Part shown: positions 56,844 to 64,000 of the stretch, in pieces | Layout of the letters: every line of letters starts with the position of its first letter | Position numbering within the stretch: position 1 is the stretch's first letter | From: Viridibacillus soli | GTDB taxonomy: Bacteria; Bacillota; Bacilli; Bacillales_A; Planococcaceae | Assembly (NCBI RefSeq): GCF_016612995.1 | Contig: NZ_JAEOAH010000031.1 | Coordinates: forward strand, 1-64,000 | Direction of reading: 5' to 3' | Length of the DNA stretch: 64,000 nt | Program-made: the position numbers and the translations under genes | Notes under the pieces: model-generated | Database searches by the model: none | The model's input: only the letters and a program-made list of their open reading frames with translations | What the model was told of the DNA's origin: nothing

Positions 56844-57548
56844 TTAATTTTTTTGACAAGCATTTATAAACGCATTCATTATTTTTGCTGAAACTTGATC
56901 GTTCCTTAATAGCATACACTCTGGATGCCATTGTAATCCCATGACAAATTGATGATTTTCACTTTCAAAAGCCTCAATGATTCCATCACTAGCTATAGCT
57001 GAAATTTCAAATCCATACGGTATTTTTCTAATCGCTTGATGATGAAAACTATTCACTTTAAACTTTTCCATTTGTGCAATCGACTTTAACAATGAGCTCT
57101 CCATTACTTGCACAAAGTGCGTGGCGTGCCAACGTGGTGCTTGCTGAACATGTTGTAAAAGCTTGGTTTCAGTTTGTGAGTAGATGTCCTGAAACATGTC
57201 TCCACCAACAGCTATATTCAAAATTTGTGCACCTCGACAAATACCTAAAATAGGTTTATTTTGAGCTAGCATTTTTTTAATAATAGCTATTTCAAATAAG
57301 TCTCTCTCAGGCGTTATAGATCCAAGCTTTTGCCTAGGCTCTTCTCCAAATAGAGTTGGATCAATGTCTCCTCCACCTGTTAAAAGTAATCCATCAATCA
57401 GTTCTACAATTGAATCAATTTCAGTTCCCTCTAAATTAGGAAGGACAATCGGTAAACCACCAAATTTCGTAATAGCAGCAATATTGTCTGTTGAGAGAGA
57501 AAGAACTTGCTCTTTTAAGTTTGTAGAGATACCGATAACTGGTTTCAT
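56844..57548 (-). CDS. gamma-glutamyl-gamma-aminobutyrate hydrolase-like (PuuD family)
   Basis: A 234-residue class I glutamine-amidotransferase-like hydrolase. The nucleophile is in GICRGAQILN (Cys about 105), with LLTGGGDIDP before it and the His-Glu pair in GLQWHPECM. PuuD-type enzymes cleave gamma-glutamyl amides such as gamma-Glu-GABA. The ATG at 57548 gives the family start KPVIGIS; a start four codons earlier is less likely. No polyamine genes are next to it. Confidence 0.88.
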   Translation of the reverse strand: MKPVIGISTNLKEQVLSLSTDNIAAITKFGGLPIVLPNLEGTEIDSIVELIDGLLLTGGGDIDPTLFGEEPRQKLGSITPERDLFEIAIIKKMLAQNKPILGICRGAQILNIAVGGDMFQDIYSQTETKLLQHVQQAPRWHATHFVQVMESSLLKSIAQMEKFKVNSFHHQAIRKIPYGFEISAIASDGIIEAFESENHQFVMGLQWHPECMLLRNDQVSAKIMNAFINACQKN

Positions 57549-57886
57549 ATGAATCCCCATTTCACATATATTTGATTAACCATACATCATTCCTATAACT
57601 TATTAATAATTTGTTTCGACTACTACAATAATCCCCTTCATTACTTCACAATCTTTGTTCTGTATTTTATGTTTTTTAATCACTTTTTCATGTCACTCGC
57701 ATAATGCCATCACCAAACAGCACATAATATGGATATATTATTTACAAAAGGTGAAATATTCACATCAAATTACTCATTTATTACAATTACTGCTTAATTC
57801 GAATCTTTTAATCTGTAATATATTGTAATAGTGATAGAATGAATTTGTAACAAAACTACATAAATTTTACTGGAGGTCAAGTTATT
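57549..57886 (+). promoter_or_regulatory. bdhA upstream region with Rex-like palindrome
   Basis: GTGAAATATTCAC (57751-57763) resembles the redox-sensor Rex site but is one base short of the usual spacing. Nearer the gene, TAGAAT (57835-57840) may be a -10 box with a weak -35. Both are tentative. Confidence 0.3.
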
Positions 57887-58936
57887 ATGAAAGCTGCAGT
57901 ATGGTATGGAGAAAAAGATATTCGCATTGAGGAAAGAGAGTTAAAAGCTCTTAACAATAATGAAGTTACAGTACGTGTTGCATGGGCTGGCATTTGTGGT
58001 AGTGATTTACATGAATATCAAGAAGGTCCTGTCTTTGTACCAACAAAAGAAAAAGACATATTAACTGGTGAAATTGCTCCACTTATTATGGGACATGAAT
58101 TTGCTGGCATTATAGAAAAAGTGGGCACTAACGTAACTAAATTTAAAGTTGGCGACCGCGTAGCGATTAACCCAACATTAACTCATCGTAACAAACCTGA
58201 AGATGTCGATGCTTATGATGGCTTCAGCTTTATCGGTTTACATGGTGATGGTGGGTTTACAACTTTTGCAAATGCTCCTGAAAACAATGTTTACTTACTT
58301 CCAGAAACAATGACACTTGAAGACGGTGCCCTTGTTGAACCTACTGCGGTAGCAGTGCAAGCTGTGAAAGAAGGTAATTTACGTTTCGGTGATACTGTAG
58401 CGATTTTCGGTGCAGGCCCAATCGGTTTATTAACTGCAATCGCAGCAAAAGCAGCTGGTGCAAGTAAAATAATCGTTTTAGATTTATCTGAAACTCGTCT
58501 TGCAAAAGCAAAAGAACTTGGCGCTACTCATATCATTAACTCTGGTGAAGTAGACGGTGTCAAAGCTATTCGCTCAATCGTTCCAGACGGTGTCGATGTT
58601 ACATTTGAAGTTGCTGGTGTTGCACCAACATTCAAACAAGCAATCGATGCGACAAGAGCTCGTGGTACAATGGTAATCGTCTCAATATTTGCTCGCCCAA
58701 TTGAATGGAATCCGATCCATTTAACAAATACAGGTGTGATAATTACTTCAAGTATTGCTTACACACCAACTTCATTCCAACAAACAATAGATTTAATGGG
58801 AACTGGTCAATTGAAACCACAAGGCATTATCACTGACCGTATCCAATTAGATGATATCGTAGAAAAAGGTTTTGAAGCTCTAACAAATGATAAATCACAA
58901 GCTAAAATCTTAGTAGCATTAAGCGGCGAAAAATAA
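57887..58936 (+). CDS. bdhA: 2,3-butanediol dehydrogenase, zinc-dependent
   Basis: A 349-residue medium-chain dehydrogenase. Catalytic zinc ligands are in GICGSDLHE (Cys) and GHEFAG (His-Glu); the NAD-binding loop is GAGPIGLL with an Asp (VLDLSE) that favours NAD. It matches Bacillus BdhA, which interconverts acetoin and (R,R)-butanediol. As in that enzyme, the structural-zinc cysteine lobe is replaced by NPTLTHRNKPEDVDAYDGF, so only one zinc is expected. GGAGGT precedes the ATG. A terminator follows. Confidence 0.85.
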   Translation: MKAAVWYGEKDIRIEERELKALNNNEVTVRVAWAGICGSDLHEYQEGPVFVPTKEKDILTGEIAPLIMGHEFAGIIEKVGTNVTKFKVGDRVAINPTLTHRNKPEDVDAYDGFSFIGLHGDGGFTTFANAPENNVYLLPETMTLEDGALVEPTAVAVQAVKEGNLRFGDTVAIFGAGPIGLLTAIAAKAAGASKIIVLDLSETRLAKAKELGATHIINSGEVDGVKAIRSIVPDGVDVTFEVAGVAPTFKQAIDATRARGTMVIVSIFARPIEWNPIHLTNTGVIITSSIAYTPTSFQQTIDLMGTGQLKPQGIITDRIQLDDIVEKGFEALTNDKSQAKILVALSGEK

Positions 58937-58953
58937 GCCCTCTTTATATAAGA

Positions 58954-58985
58954 AAAGGTACTCGATATCCTCGAGTGCCTTTTTG
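58954..58985 (+). terminator. terminator of bdhA
   Basis: AAAGGTACTCGA pairs with TCGAGTGCCTTT around TATCC, followed by Ts. Confidence 0.85.
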
Positions 58986-59010
58986 CATATACAAATCTTC
59001 AAAGAACAAA

Positions 59011-59042
59011 ACCAAATCCCTAGACTTACAGGAATTTGGCTT
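59011..59042 (-). terminator. terminator of the second sigma operon
   Basis: CCAAATTCC pairs with GGGATTTGG (one mismatch), 10-nt loop, followed on the minus strand by TTTTGTTC, about 65 nt after the anti-sigma stop. Confidence 0.6.
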
Positions 59043-59106
59043 TATTGCATCGAATTTCTTAACGTTGTAAATCCGTTCTTGATTGACGGACCCTATTAAG
59101 ACATGT

Positions 59107-59739
59107 TTACCACAAATTCAAATCTTCATCGTTTTGAAGCTTTATTTTATAGGGTATTATAATAAATTGAGTAATTACAATCGCTACATACATTAAAACT
59201 ATTTCCCACAAGTGTAAGTCAAAAAATGCATTAATCAGTAAGACTGAATTCGGATATAGAACAATTAGTTCAAATCGTTTTTTAGATTTCTTTGTTTCAT
59301 ATTGCTTCTTCCCACAATTAGGGCAAATCATAGCTCGGTTTAGGGTGAACATTTTTTTAATCGAAACCCGCCAGCTCCACTCTTCATGACAACTCTCACA
59401 AACAGGTAATTCATACGGTTGATTGAATTTATATAAAAGGAAAATAATAAACCCAGTAATGGCAAACGGCAGTAATTCTATTAGCCAATCCAACTGTAAG
59501 CCATAATCTGCTTCTGCACCTGTGACAACCTTCCCATAACCACCCACATCTTGCAAAAGTAATGTCACAAAAAGAACCAAAACAGCTGTACATGCGACGA
59601 GTACGATAGGATATTGCCAATTAGAACGTGTCTTTCTAATTGGATTTTTTGCCTGCTCGAGCATTCTTTTTTTCACATCATCCTTTAAAAAGACTTGTTG
59701 CTGAAGCTCATGGTCTAAATCATCCTTCAAACGATTCAT
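59107..59739 (-). CDS. putative anti-sigma factor with zinc ribbon
   Basis: About 210 residues. Cytosolic N-terminus, two membrane helices (about 43-65 and 83-105), a cytosolic zinc ribbon (CESCHEEW ... ICPNCGKKQYE, a CxxC_20_CxxC finger) and two more helices at the C-terminus. It overlaps the ECF sigma gene and is its probable regulator; the ribbon is not the ZAS type. Starts at 59760 or 59739 are both possible; I take the latter (MNRLKDD). Confidence 0.6.
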   Translation of the reverse strand: MNRLKDDLDHELQQQVFLKDDVKKRMLEQAKNPIRKTRSNWQYPIVLVACTAVLVLFVTLLLQDVGGYGKVVTGAEADYGLQLDWLIELLPFAITGFIIFLLYKFNQPYELPVCESCHEEWSWRVSIKKMFTLNRAMICPNCGKKQYETKKSKKRFELIVLYPNSVLLINAFFDLHLWEIVLMYVAIVITQFIIIPYKIKLQNDEDLNLW

Positions 59740-60247
59740 GCTGCCATCCCTCCCATTCATAACTAGCCAATTGCTTATGTAATAATTTGCGTGCTCGCTG
59801 CAATCGCGTGCGAATCGTTGCCTCCGGACAGTTTAATATTTCCGCTATCTTCACTGTATTTATTTCTTGATAATAATATAAAATAATGACTTCTCGGTAC
59901 AAAATCGGTAGTTGTAATAGTGCCTCAGTAACTCGCTTGAGATCAGCTGCTTCTAACACGAGATATTCTGGCGTTTTACTGTCGCTCTTACCTATTATTT
60001 TATCCATTAACGTAAGTCGTTTTCGTTTCCAACTACGCAAATAATCATGGCATCGATTCACGGTCATTTTCACTAAATACGTTTTTAAAGAAGCATCGCC
60101 TTTAAACTGACTTTGTTTTTTGTAATAGGCGATAAAAACGTCCTGCACAATATCTTCAGCAGTCGTCAAATCCTTGACATATAAGTACGCAACGCGCAAT
60201 AAATAATCGCCATGCGCCTCAATTACTTCCTCCAAATGCTCACCCAA
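59720..60247 (-). CDS. ECF-type RNA polymerase sigma factor (second)
   Basis: About 175 residues. Region 2: GDYLLRVAYLYVKDLTTAEDIVQDVFIAYY ... LKTYLVKMTVNRCHDYLRSWK. Region 4: LPILYREVIILYYYQEINTVKIAEILNCPEATIRTRLQRARKLLHKQL. The frame extends seven codons upstream, but AAGGAGGG sits just before the TTG at 60247, so that is the start. It pairs with the overlapping membrane protein downstream and is distinct in sequence from the ECF factor at 11760. Confidence 0.9.
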   Translation of the reverse strand: MGEHLEEVIEAHGDYLLRVAYLYVKDLTTAEDIVQDVFIAYYKKQSQFKGDASLKTYLVKMTVNRCHDYLRSWKRKRLTLMDKIIGKSDSKTPEYLVLEAADLKRVTEALLQLPILYREVIILYYYQEINTVKIAEILNCPEATIRTRLQRARKLLHKQLASYEWEGWQHESFEG

Positions 60248-60345
60248 TCCGCTCCCTCCTTCCAACAATTCACCCTATAGACGCCAGCCGAACCATTTCC
60301 GATTCACTTTTTCAAAAAAAATATGTATACCTCTATTAAACCATA

Positions 60346-60377
60346 GAAAAAAACCTCTGATTATAACAATCAGAGGT
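60346..60377 (-). terminator. terminator of the hut operon
   Basis: A perfect 10-bp stem (ACCTCTGATT / AATCAGAGGT), 5-nt loop and seven Ts on the minus strand, about 30 nt after hutI. Confidence 0.9.
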
Positions 60378-60408
60378 CTACTCTTATACTATTTCAGATT
60401 ACACGCTC

Positions 60409-61701
60409 TCAATAAGCGCTTTCTTGTAATCCGCTATTTAGCACTCCGTCCGCCACTACAATTTGCCCGTTTTTAATGACTGTGTGTGTATGATTCATGC
60501 CGTAGAAATATTGAAGTTGCTGATAGTTTGCGACATCTAGAATGAGCACATCTGCTTTTTTTCCGGCTTCAAGCGAGCCGATTTCTTGCCCACGATTAAT
60601 CGCATACGCAGCATTAATAGTAGTCGCAGTCAAAACTTCTTCCATTGTCATACCCATATTCATACATGCTAAATTCATAATGAATGGCAATGAAATTGTC
60701 GGTGATGAGCCTGGGTTAAAATCAGTTGAAATGGCAACTGGCACCCCTTCATCTATCATTAAGCGTCCTCTAGCAGAATCTGCTTTTAAGAAAAATGCTG
60801 TTCCCGGTAATAAAACCGCAACCGTACCAGCCTCTGCCATATCACGAATGCCTTTATCAGATGCGACTAATAAATGTTCCGCCGAAATAGCGCCAACTTC
60901 CGCAGCAAGCTCCGCTCCTTCATATGGTTCAATTTCATCCGCATGAATTTTAGGAATCAGGCCATATTCCTTTCCTGCCAACAAAATCTTGCGTGACTGC
61001 TCCGGCGTGAAAACACCTTTCTCACAAAAGACATCATTAAACTCTGCAAGCTTTTCTTTTGCTACTTTAGGAATCATCTCATTTATAATAAGATCTACAA
61101 ATGCATCTGGGTTTTCTTTAAATTCAGCAGGTACAGCATGGGCTCCCATAAATGTGCTCACAACATCAACTACATGATTTTCTTGGAGTTTTTTCGCGAC
61201 TTGTAGCTGTTTTTCCTCAGTATTCCAATCTAAGCCATAGCCACTTTTCGCCTCAACAGTAGTAATGCCATGCTTTAAAAAATCATTTAAATGCTTATAT
61301 GTTTTCTCATAAAGATGTTCAAATGATGCCTCACGTGTTTTTTTCGTCGTTGCATGAATACCACCACCTGCATTCATAATGTCCATATAAGTTGCACCAT
61401 TTAATCGCATTTGGAATTCATTTTCACGTGTACCACCAAATACTAAATGTGTATGGGCATCTACTAATCCAGGCATAACAACTTTACCCGTTGCATCGAT
61501 TGTTTTCGCCTTTGCTACTAACTCAGGATACAACGTTTGAAGAGATTCCTTCGTACCCACTGCCACAATGCGGTCCTCATCTATCAGAACACTACCACCT
61601 ACAATAATATTCAACGCTCTCATCTCTTGTCTAGTTCGTGGCTTGTTATGCTCCGCTTGAAAAGTGATTACTTGATTTGCATCATTGATTAGTAAAGTCA
61701 T
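60409..61701 (-). CDS. hutI: imidazolonepropionase
   Basis: A 430-residue amidohydrolase, the third step of histidine degradation (imidazolone propionate to formiminoglutamate). Metal-binding HTHLVFGG, the KSGYG loop, HADE and the late Asp in STDFNPGSSP are present. It starts 6 nt after hutU and ends the operon at the terminator at 60346. Full length, cytosolic. Confidence 0.96.
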   Translation of the reverse strand: MTLLINDANQVITFQAEHNKPRTRQEMRALNIIVGGSVLIDEDRIVAVGTKESLQTLYPELVAKAKTIDATGKVVMPGLVDAHTHLVFGGTRENEFQMRLNGATYMDIMNAGGGIHATTKKTREASFEHLYEKTYKHLNDFLKHGITTVEAKSGYGLDWNTEEKQLQVAKKLQENHVVDVVSTFMGAHAVPAEFKENPDAFVDLIINEMIPKVAKEKLAEFNDVFCEKGVFTPEQSRKILLAGKEYGLIPKIHADEIEPYEGAELAAEVGAISAEHLLVASDKGIRDMAEAGTVAVLLPGTAFFLKADSARGRLMIDEGVPVAISTDFNPGSSPTISLPFIMNLACMNMGMTMEEVLTATTINAAYAINRGQEIGSLEAGKKADVLILDVANYQQLQYFYGMNHTHTVIKNGQIVVADGVLNSGLQESAY

Positions 61702-61707
61702 TTTTCA

Positions 61708-63378
61708 TCATCCTTCTGTTTTTAACATTGGCATATGAATATTTTGTTCTTTTGCTGTTTTTATCGCAATATCATATCCTGCATCTGCATGACGGACAAC
61801 GCCCATGCCAGGGTCAGAGATTAATACACGATTGATTTTATCCGCTGCAAGTTTTGTACCATCTGCAACAAGTACTTGGCCAGCATGTTGAGAATAGCCC
61901 ATTCCTACTCCTCCACCATGATGGACACTCACCCAGCTCGCTCCACCCGCTGTATTGACTAACGCATTTAATATTGGCCAATCTGATACTGCATCCGAGC
62001 CATCTTTCATACCTTCTGTTTCACGGTTAGGCGATGCAACTGAGCCGGAATCTAAATGATCGCGCCCAAAGACGATTGGCGCTTTCAATACACCAGAAGC
62101 CACCATTTCATTGACTTTCAAAGCAAAACGATGGCGATCACCATAACCTAACCAGCAAATACGCGCCGGTAGTCCTTGCCACTTCACCATTTTCTGGGCC
62201 ATATGAATCCAGTTTACAAGCACCTCATCTTCCGCGAACATTTCTTTCGCAAGAGCATCTGTTTTATAAATATCTTCTGGATCACCTGATAATGCAGCCC
62301 AGCGGAATGGTCCTTTTCCTTCGCAAAATAGTGGACGAATATAGGCTGGTACAAACCCAGGGAAATCAAAGGCATTTTCTACACCCATTTCCTGCGCGTA
62401 TTTACGGATATTGTTACCATAATCAAATACTTCTGCACCCGCTGTTTGGAAATCGAGCATTGCTTGCACATGATCTGCCATTGCTTGCTTCGACTTTTGT
62501 TCATATACTTTCGGGTCACTTTTGCGTAGCTGTAATGCTTCTTCCAATGACATATGATTTGGAACATAACCATTTAACGGATCATGCGCACTTGTTTGGT
62601 CCGTTACGAAATCTGGAACAATGCCGCGATCATGAATTTCACGGTAAATGTCTGCACAGTTTCCAACAAGTCCGATAGAGGCCGGTTCATTTTTCTCTTG
62701 TAATTCTTTAGCCATTTTGAGTGCGTCATCTAAATTCTCAACTAAGTAATCACAGTAACCTTCTTTGATTTTGCGTTCGATTCGTTTTTTATCTACTTCC
62801 ACTACTAGAATGACAGCCCCAGCCATTTTACCGGCTAACGGTTGAGCTCCACTCATACCACCCATTCCGCCTGTTAAGATCAATTTGCCACGTAAATCTG
62901 CACTACCAAATACTTTTTTACCAGCTTCTACAAAACTTAAATACGTACCTTGTAAAATCCCTTGTGCTCCGATATAGATCCAGCTTCCCGCTGTCATTTG
63001 TCCATACATCATTAAATCCTTGTCTTCTAATTCATAGAAATGATCCCAGTTTGCCCACGCAGGTACAAGGTTTGAATTGGCGATTAAAACGCGCGGCGCA
63101 TTTTCATGTGTAGGGAAGACAGCAACTGGCTTACCTGATTGCACTAGCAATGTTTCATCATTTTCTAATTCTTTTAATGTGGCAATAATTTGTTCATAGC
63201 TTTCCCAGTTACGTGCCGCTTTTCCAATTCCTCCGTAAACGACTAGCTCATCCGGGTTTTCTGCTACTTCTGGATCCAAATTATTCATGAGCATACGCAT
63301 TGCAGCTTCTTGCGTCCATCCCTTACATGAAATTTCAGTTCCTGTAGGTGACTTAATTATTTGTTTTACATTTTCCAT
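61708..63378 (-). CDS. hutU: urocanate hydratase (urocanase)
   Basis: A 556-residue NAD-dependent urocanase, the second step of histidine degradation (urocanate to imidazolone propionate). The NAD region [17 protein letters not shown] and the catalytic-loop motif [24 protein letters not shown] and [15 protein letters not shown] are all present. Followed by hutI and preceded, 15 nt away, by a YjiH-type transporter gene. hutH and hutG are not in this window. Confidence 0.97.
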   Translation of the reverse strand: MENVKQIIKSPTGTEISCKGWTQEAAMRMLMNNLDPEVAENPDELVVYGGIGKAARNWESYEQIIATLKELENDETLLVQSGKPVAVFPTHENAPRVLIANSNLVPAWANWDHFYELEDKDLMMYGQMTAGSWIYIGAQGILQGTYLSFVEAGKKVFGSADLRGKLILTGGMGGMSGAQPLAGKMAGAVILVVEVDKKRIERKIKEGYCDYLVENLDDALKMAKELQEKNEPASIGLVGNCADIYREIHDRGIVPDFVTDQTSAHDPLNGYVPNHMSLEEALQLRKSDPKVYEQKSKQAMADHVQAMLDFQTAGAEVFDYGNNIRKYAQEMGVENAFDFPGFVPAYIRPLFCEGKGPFRWAALSGDPEDIYKTDALAKEMFAEDEVLVNWIHMAQKMVKWQGLPARICWLGYGDRHRFALKVNEMVASGVLKAPIVFGRDHLDSGSVASPNRETEGMKDGSDAVSDWPILNALVNTAGGASWVSVHHGGGVGMGYSQHAGQVLVADGTKLAADKINRVLISDPGMGVVRHADAGYDIAIKTAKEQNIHMPMLKTEG

Positions 63379-63393
63379 CTTAATACACTCCCT

Positions 63394-64000
63394 TTAAAAT
63401 AATAAAAATGCGATAGGTGTAACTAAAATTAATGTCAATACAACACGTTGGAACCAAATGATCACCATTTGGCGAATTGTTAATGGTATCTCTGTTGAAA
63501 GAATGACAGGTATAACCGCTGAAAAGAATAATATTGCTGAAACAGATACTACCGCTACGATGAACTTCGTCATTACTGCCGCATTGGCAACTAATAATGA
63601 TGGTAAGAAAATCTCAGCAATTGAAACAGATAATGCTTTTGCAGTAAGCATTGGTTCTGGTAATTGCAAGATCCATGTGAATGGTAAGAACAGATAAGCC
63701 ACCCAATCAAAAATGGGTGTATACATTGCTAATACGAGCCCCAGTAATCCAATTGATAGAATCGATGGTAATACACCCATCGCCATGATTAAACCCTCTT
63801 TTAAATGTTGCAACAGATTTTTCCAAAGCGGTGGATTTACCTTCACCGCATTCATCGCTTCAGACCACGCTGTCTGAAATCTTTTTTCGGTCACAATAAT
63901 CTCTGGATCACCTTCTTCAACAATATATTCATCCTTCAACTTACCAAGAGGCCAAATACGAGCTGTAATTGCTGTAACGAGAAAGGTAATAATGAGTGAC
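63394..64000 (-). CDS. YjiH-family membrane protein, C-terminal part
   Basis: The frame is open to the right edge (LIITFLVTAITARIWPLGK before the first internal Met), so only the C-terminal 200 or so residues are here. They hold several membrane helices and the nucleoside-recognition/Gate-type pattern (MAMGVLPSILSIGLLGL, SIAEIFLPSLLVA). YjiH-like proteins are found beside hut genes and are probable transporters, perhaps for histidine or urocanate. It is co-transcribed with hutU and hutI. Confidence 0.82.
   Translation of the reverse strand, partial: SLIITFLVTAITARIWPLGKLKDEYIVEEGDPEIIVTEKRFQTAWSEAMNAVKVNPPLWKNLLQHLKEGLIMAMGVLPSILSIGLLGLVLAMYTPIFDWVAYLFLPFTWILQLPEPMLTAKALSVSIAEIFLPSLLVANAAVMTKFIVAVVSVSAILFFSAVIPVILSTEIPLTIRQMVIIWFQRVVLTLILVTPIAFLLF

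Noticed and set aside
57751-57763. A confident Rex operator upstream of bdhA
   Set aside because: The palindrome GTGAAATATTCAC lacks one base of the normal Rex spacing; kept only as a low-confidence regulatory note.

Overview
The window looks like chromosome of a low-GC, spore-forming member of the Bacillales, most like the Lysinibacillus/Solibacillus (Planococcaceae) group. The reasons are AT-rich DNA with strong Shine-Dalgarno sites, an argS T-box, an SspH spore protein, a LytH-type spore endopeptidase, DegV, VanW and DUF402 proteins, and a hut segment with a YjiH-type protein. The species is inference; no rRNA or tRNA gene was seen.

Layout. 0-7 kb: acetyltransferases, a cysteine hydrolase, a small kinase-like protein, a MarR/DUF3147 pair with a palindromic operator, an MFS exporter and an APH-fold kinase, with decayed genes between. 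7-21 kb: argS with a complete T-box leader, an ECF sigma/anti-sigma pair, a methyltransferase, a TetM-like ribosomal-protection GTPase divergent from a small (p)ppGpp synthetase, an Lsa-like ABC-F protein, a secreted VanX-like peptidase and a helix-turn-helix protein. 21.6-33.3 kb: a complete type I-C CRISPR-Cas locus. 33.5-49.2 kb: an accessory stretch with IS1182 and IS110 elements, a dispersed hairpin repeat, small membrane proteins, several pseudogenes, sspH, and an MFS transporter beside a broken SagB-type oxidoreductase. 49.2-64 kb: DegV, VanW, Nudix, a DUF402/PP2C/HIT cluster, lytH, a glutamine-amidotransferase-like hydrolase, butanediol dehydrogenase, a second ECF sigma/anti-sigma pair, and hutI-hutU-yjiH running off the right edge.

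The CRISPR-Cas locus is the centre of interest. cas3 is followed by cas5c-cas8c-cas7c-cas4-cas1-cas2, then a leader and an array of 50 repeats and 49 spacers, all read on the minus strand. In the 200-bp gap between cas3 and cas5c, on the opposite strand, lies a solitary shortened CRISPR repeat that keeps the 5-nt loop and 10 of 11 bases of the crRNA 5' handle. It has a promoter-like sequence before it and a spacer-like segment plus an intrinsic terminator after it. The first 16 spacer-like bases match a site next to the -35 box of the cas5c promoter, directly beside a TTC PAM, with mismatches only at positions 6 and 12, the positions that type I effectors flip out. I infer that the locus encodes a crRNA-like RNA that directs Cascade to repress its own operon, a CreR-type autorepressor in a type I-C system.

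Other themes are ribosome protection and stress (TetM-like GTPase, ABC-F, (p)ppGpp synthetase, two ECF modules), cell-wall enzymes (VanX-like, VanW, LytH), and frequent gene decay (two MerR remnants, GrpB, a signal peptidase, SagB, HIT, DUF5412).
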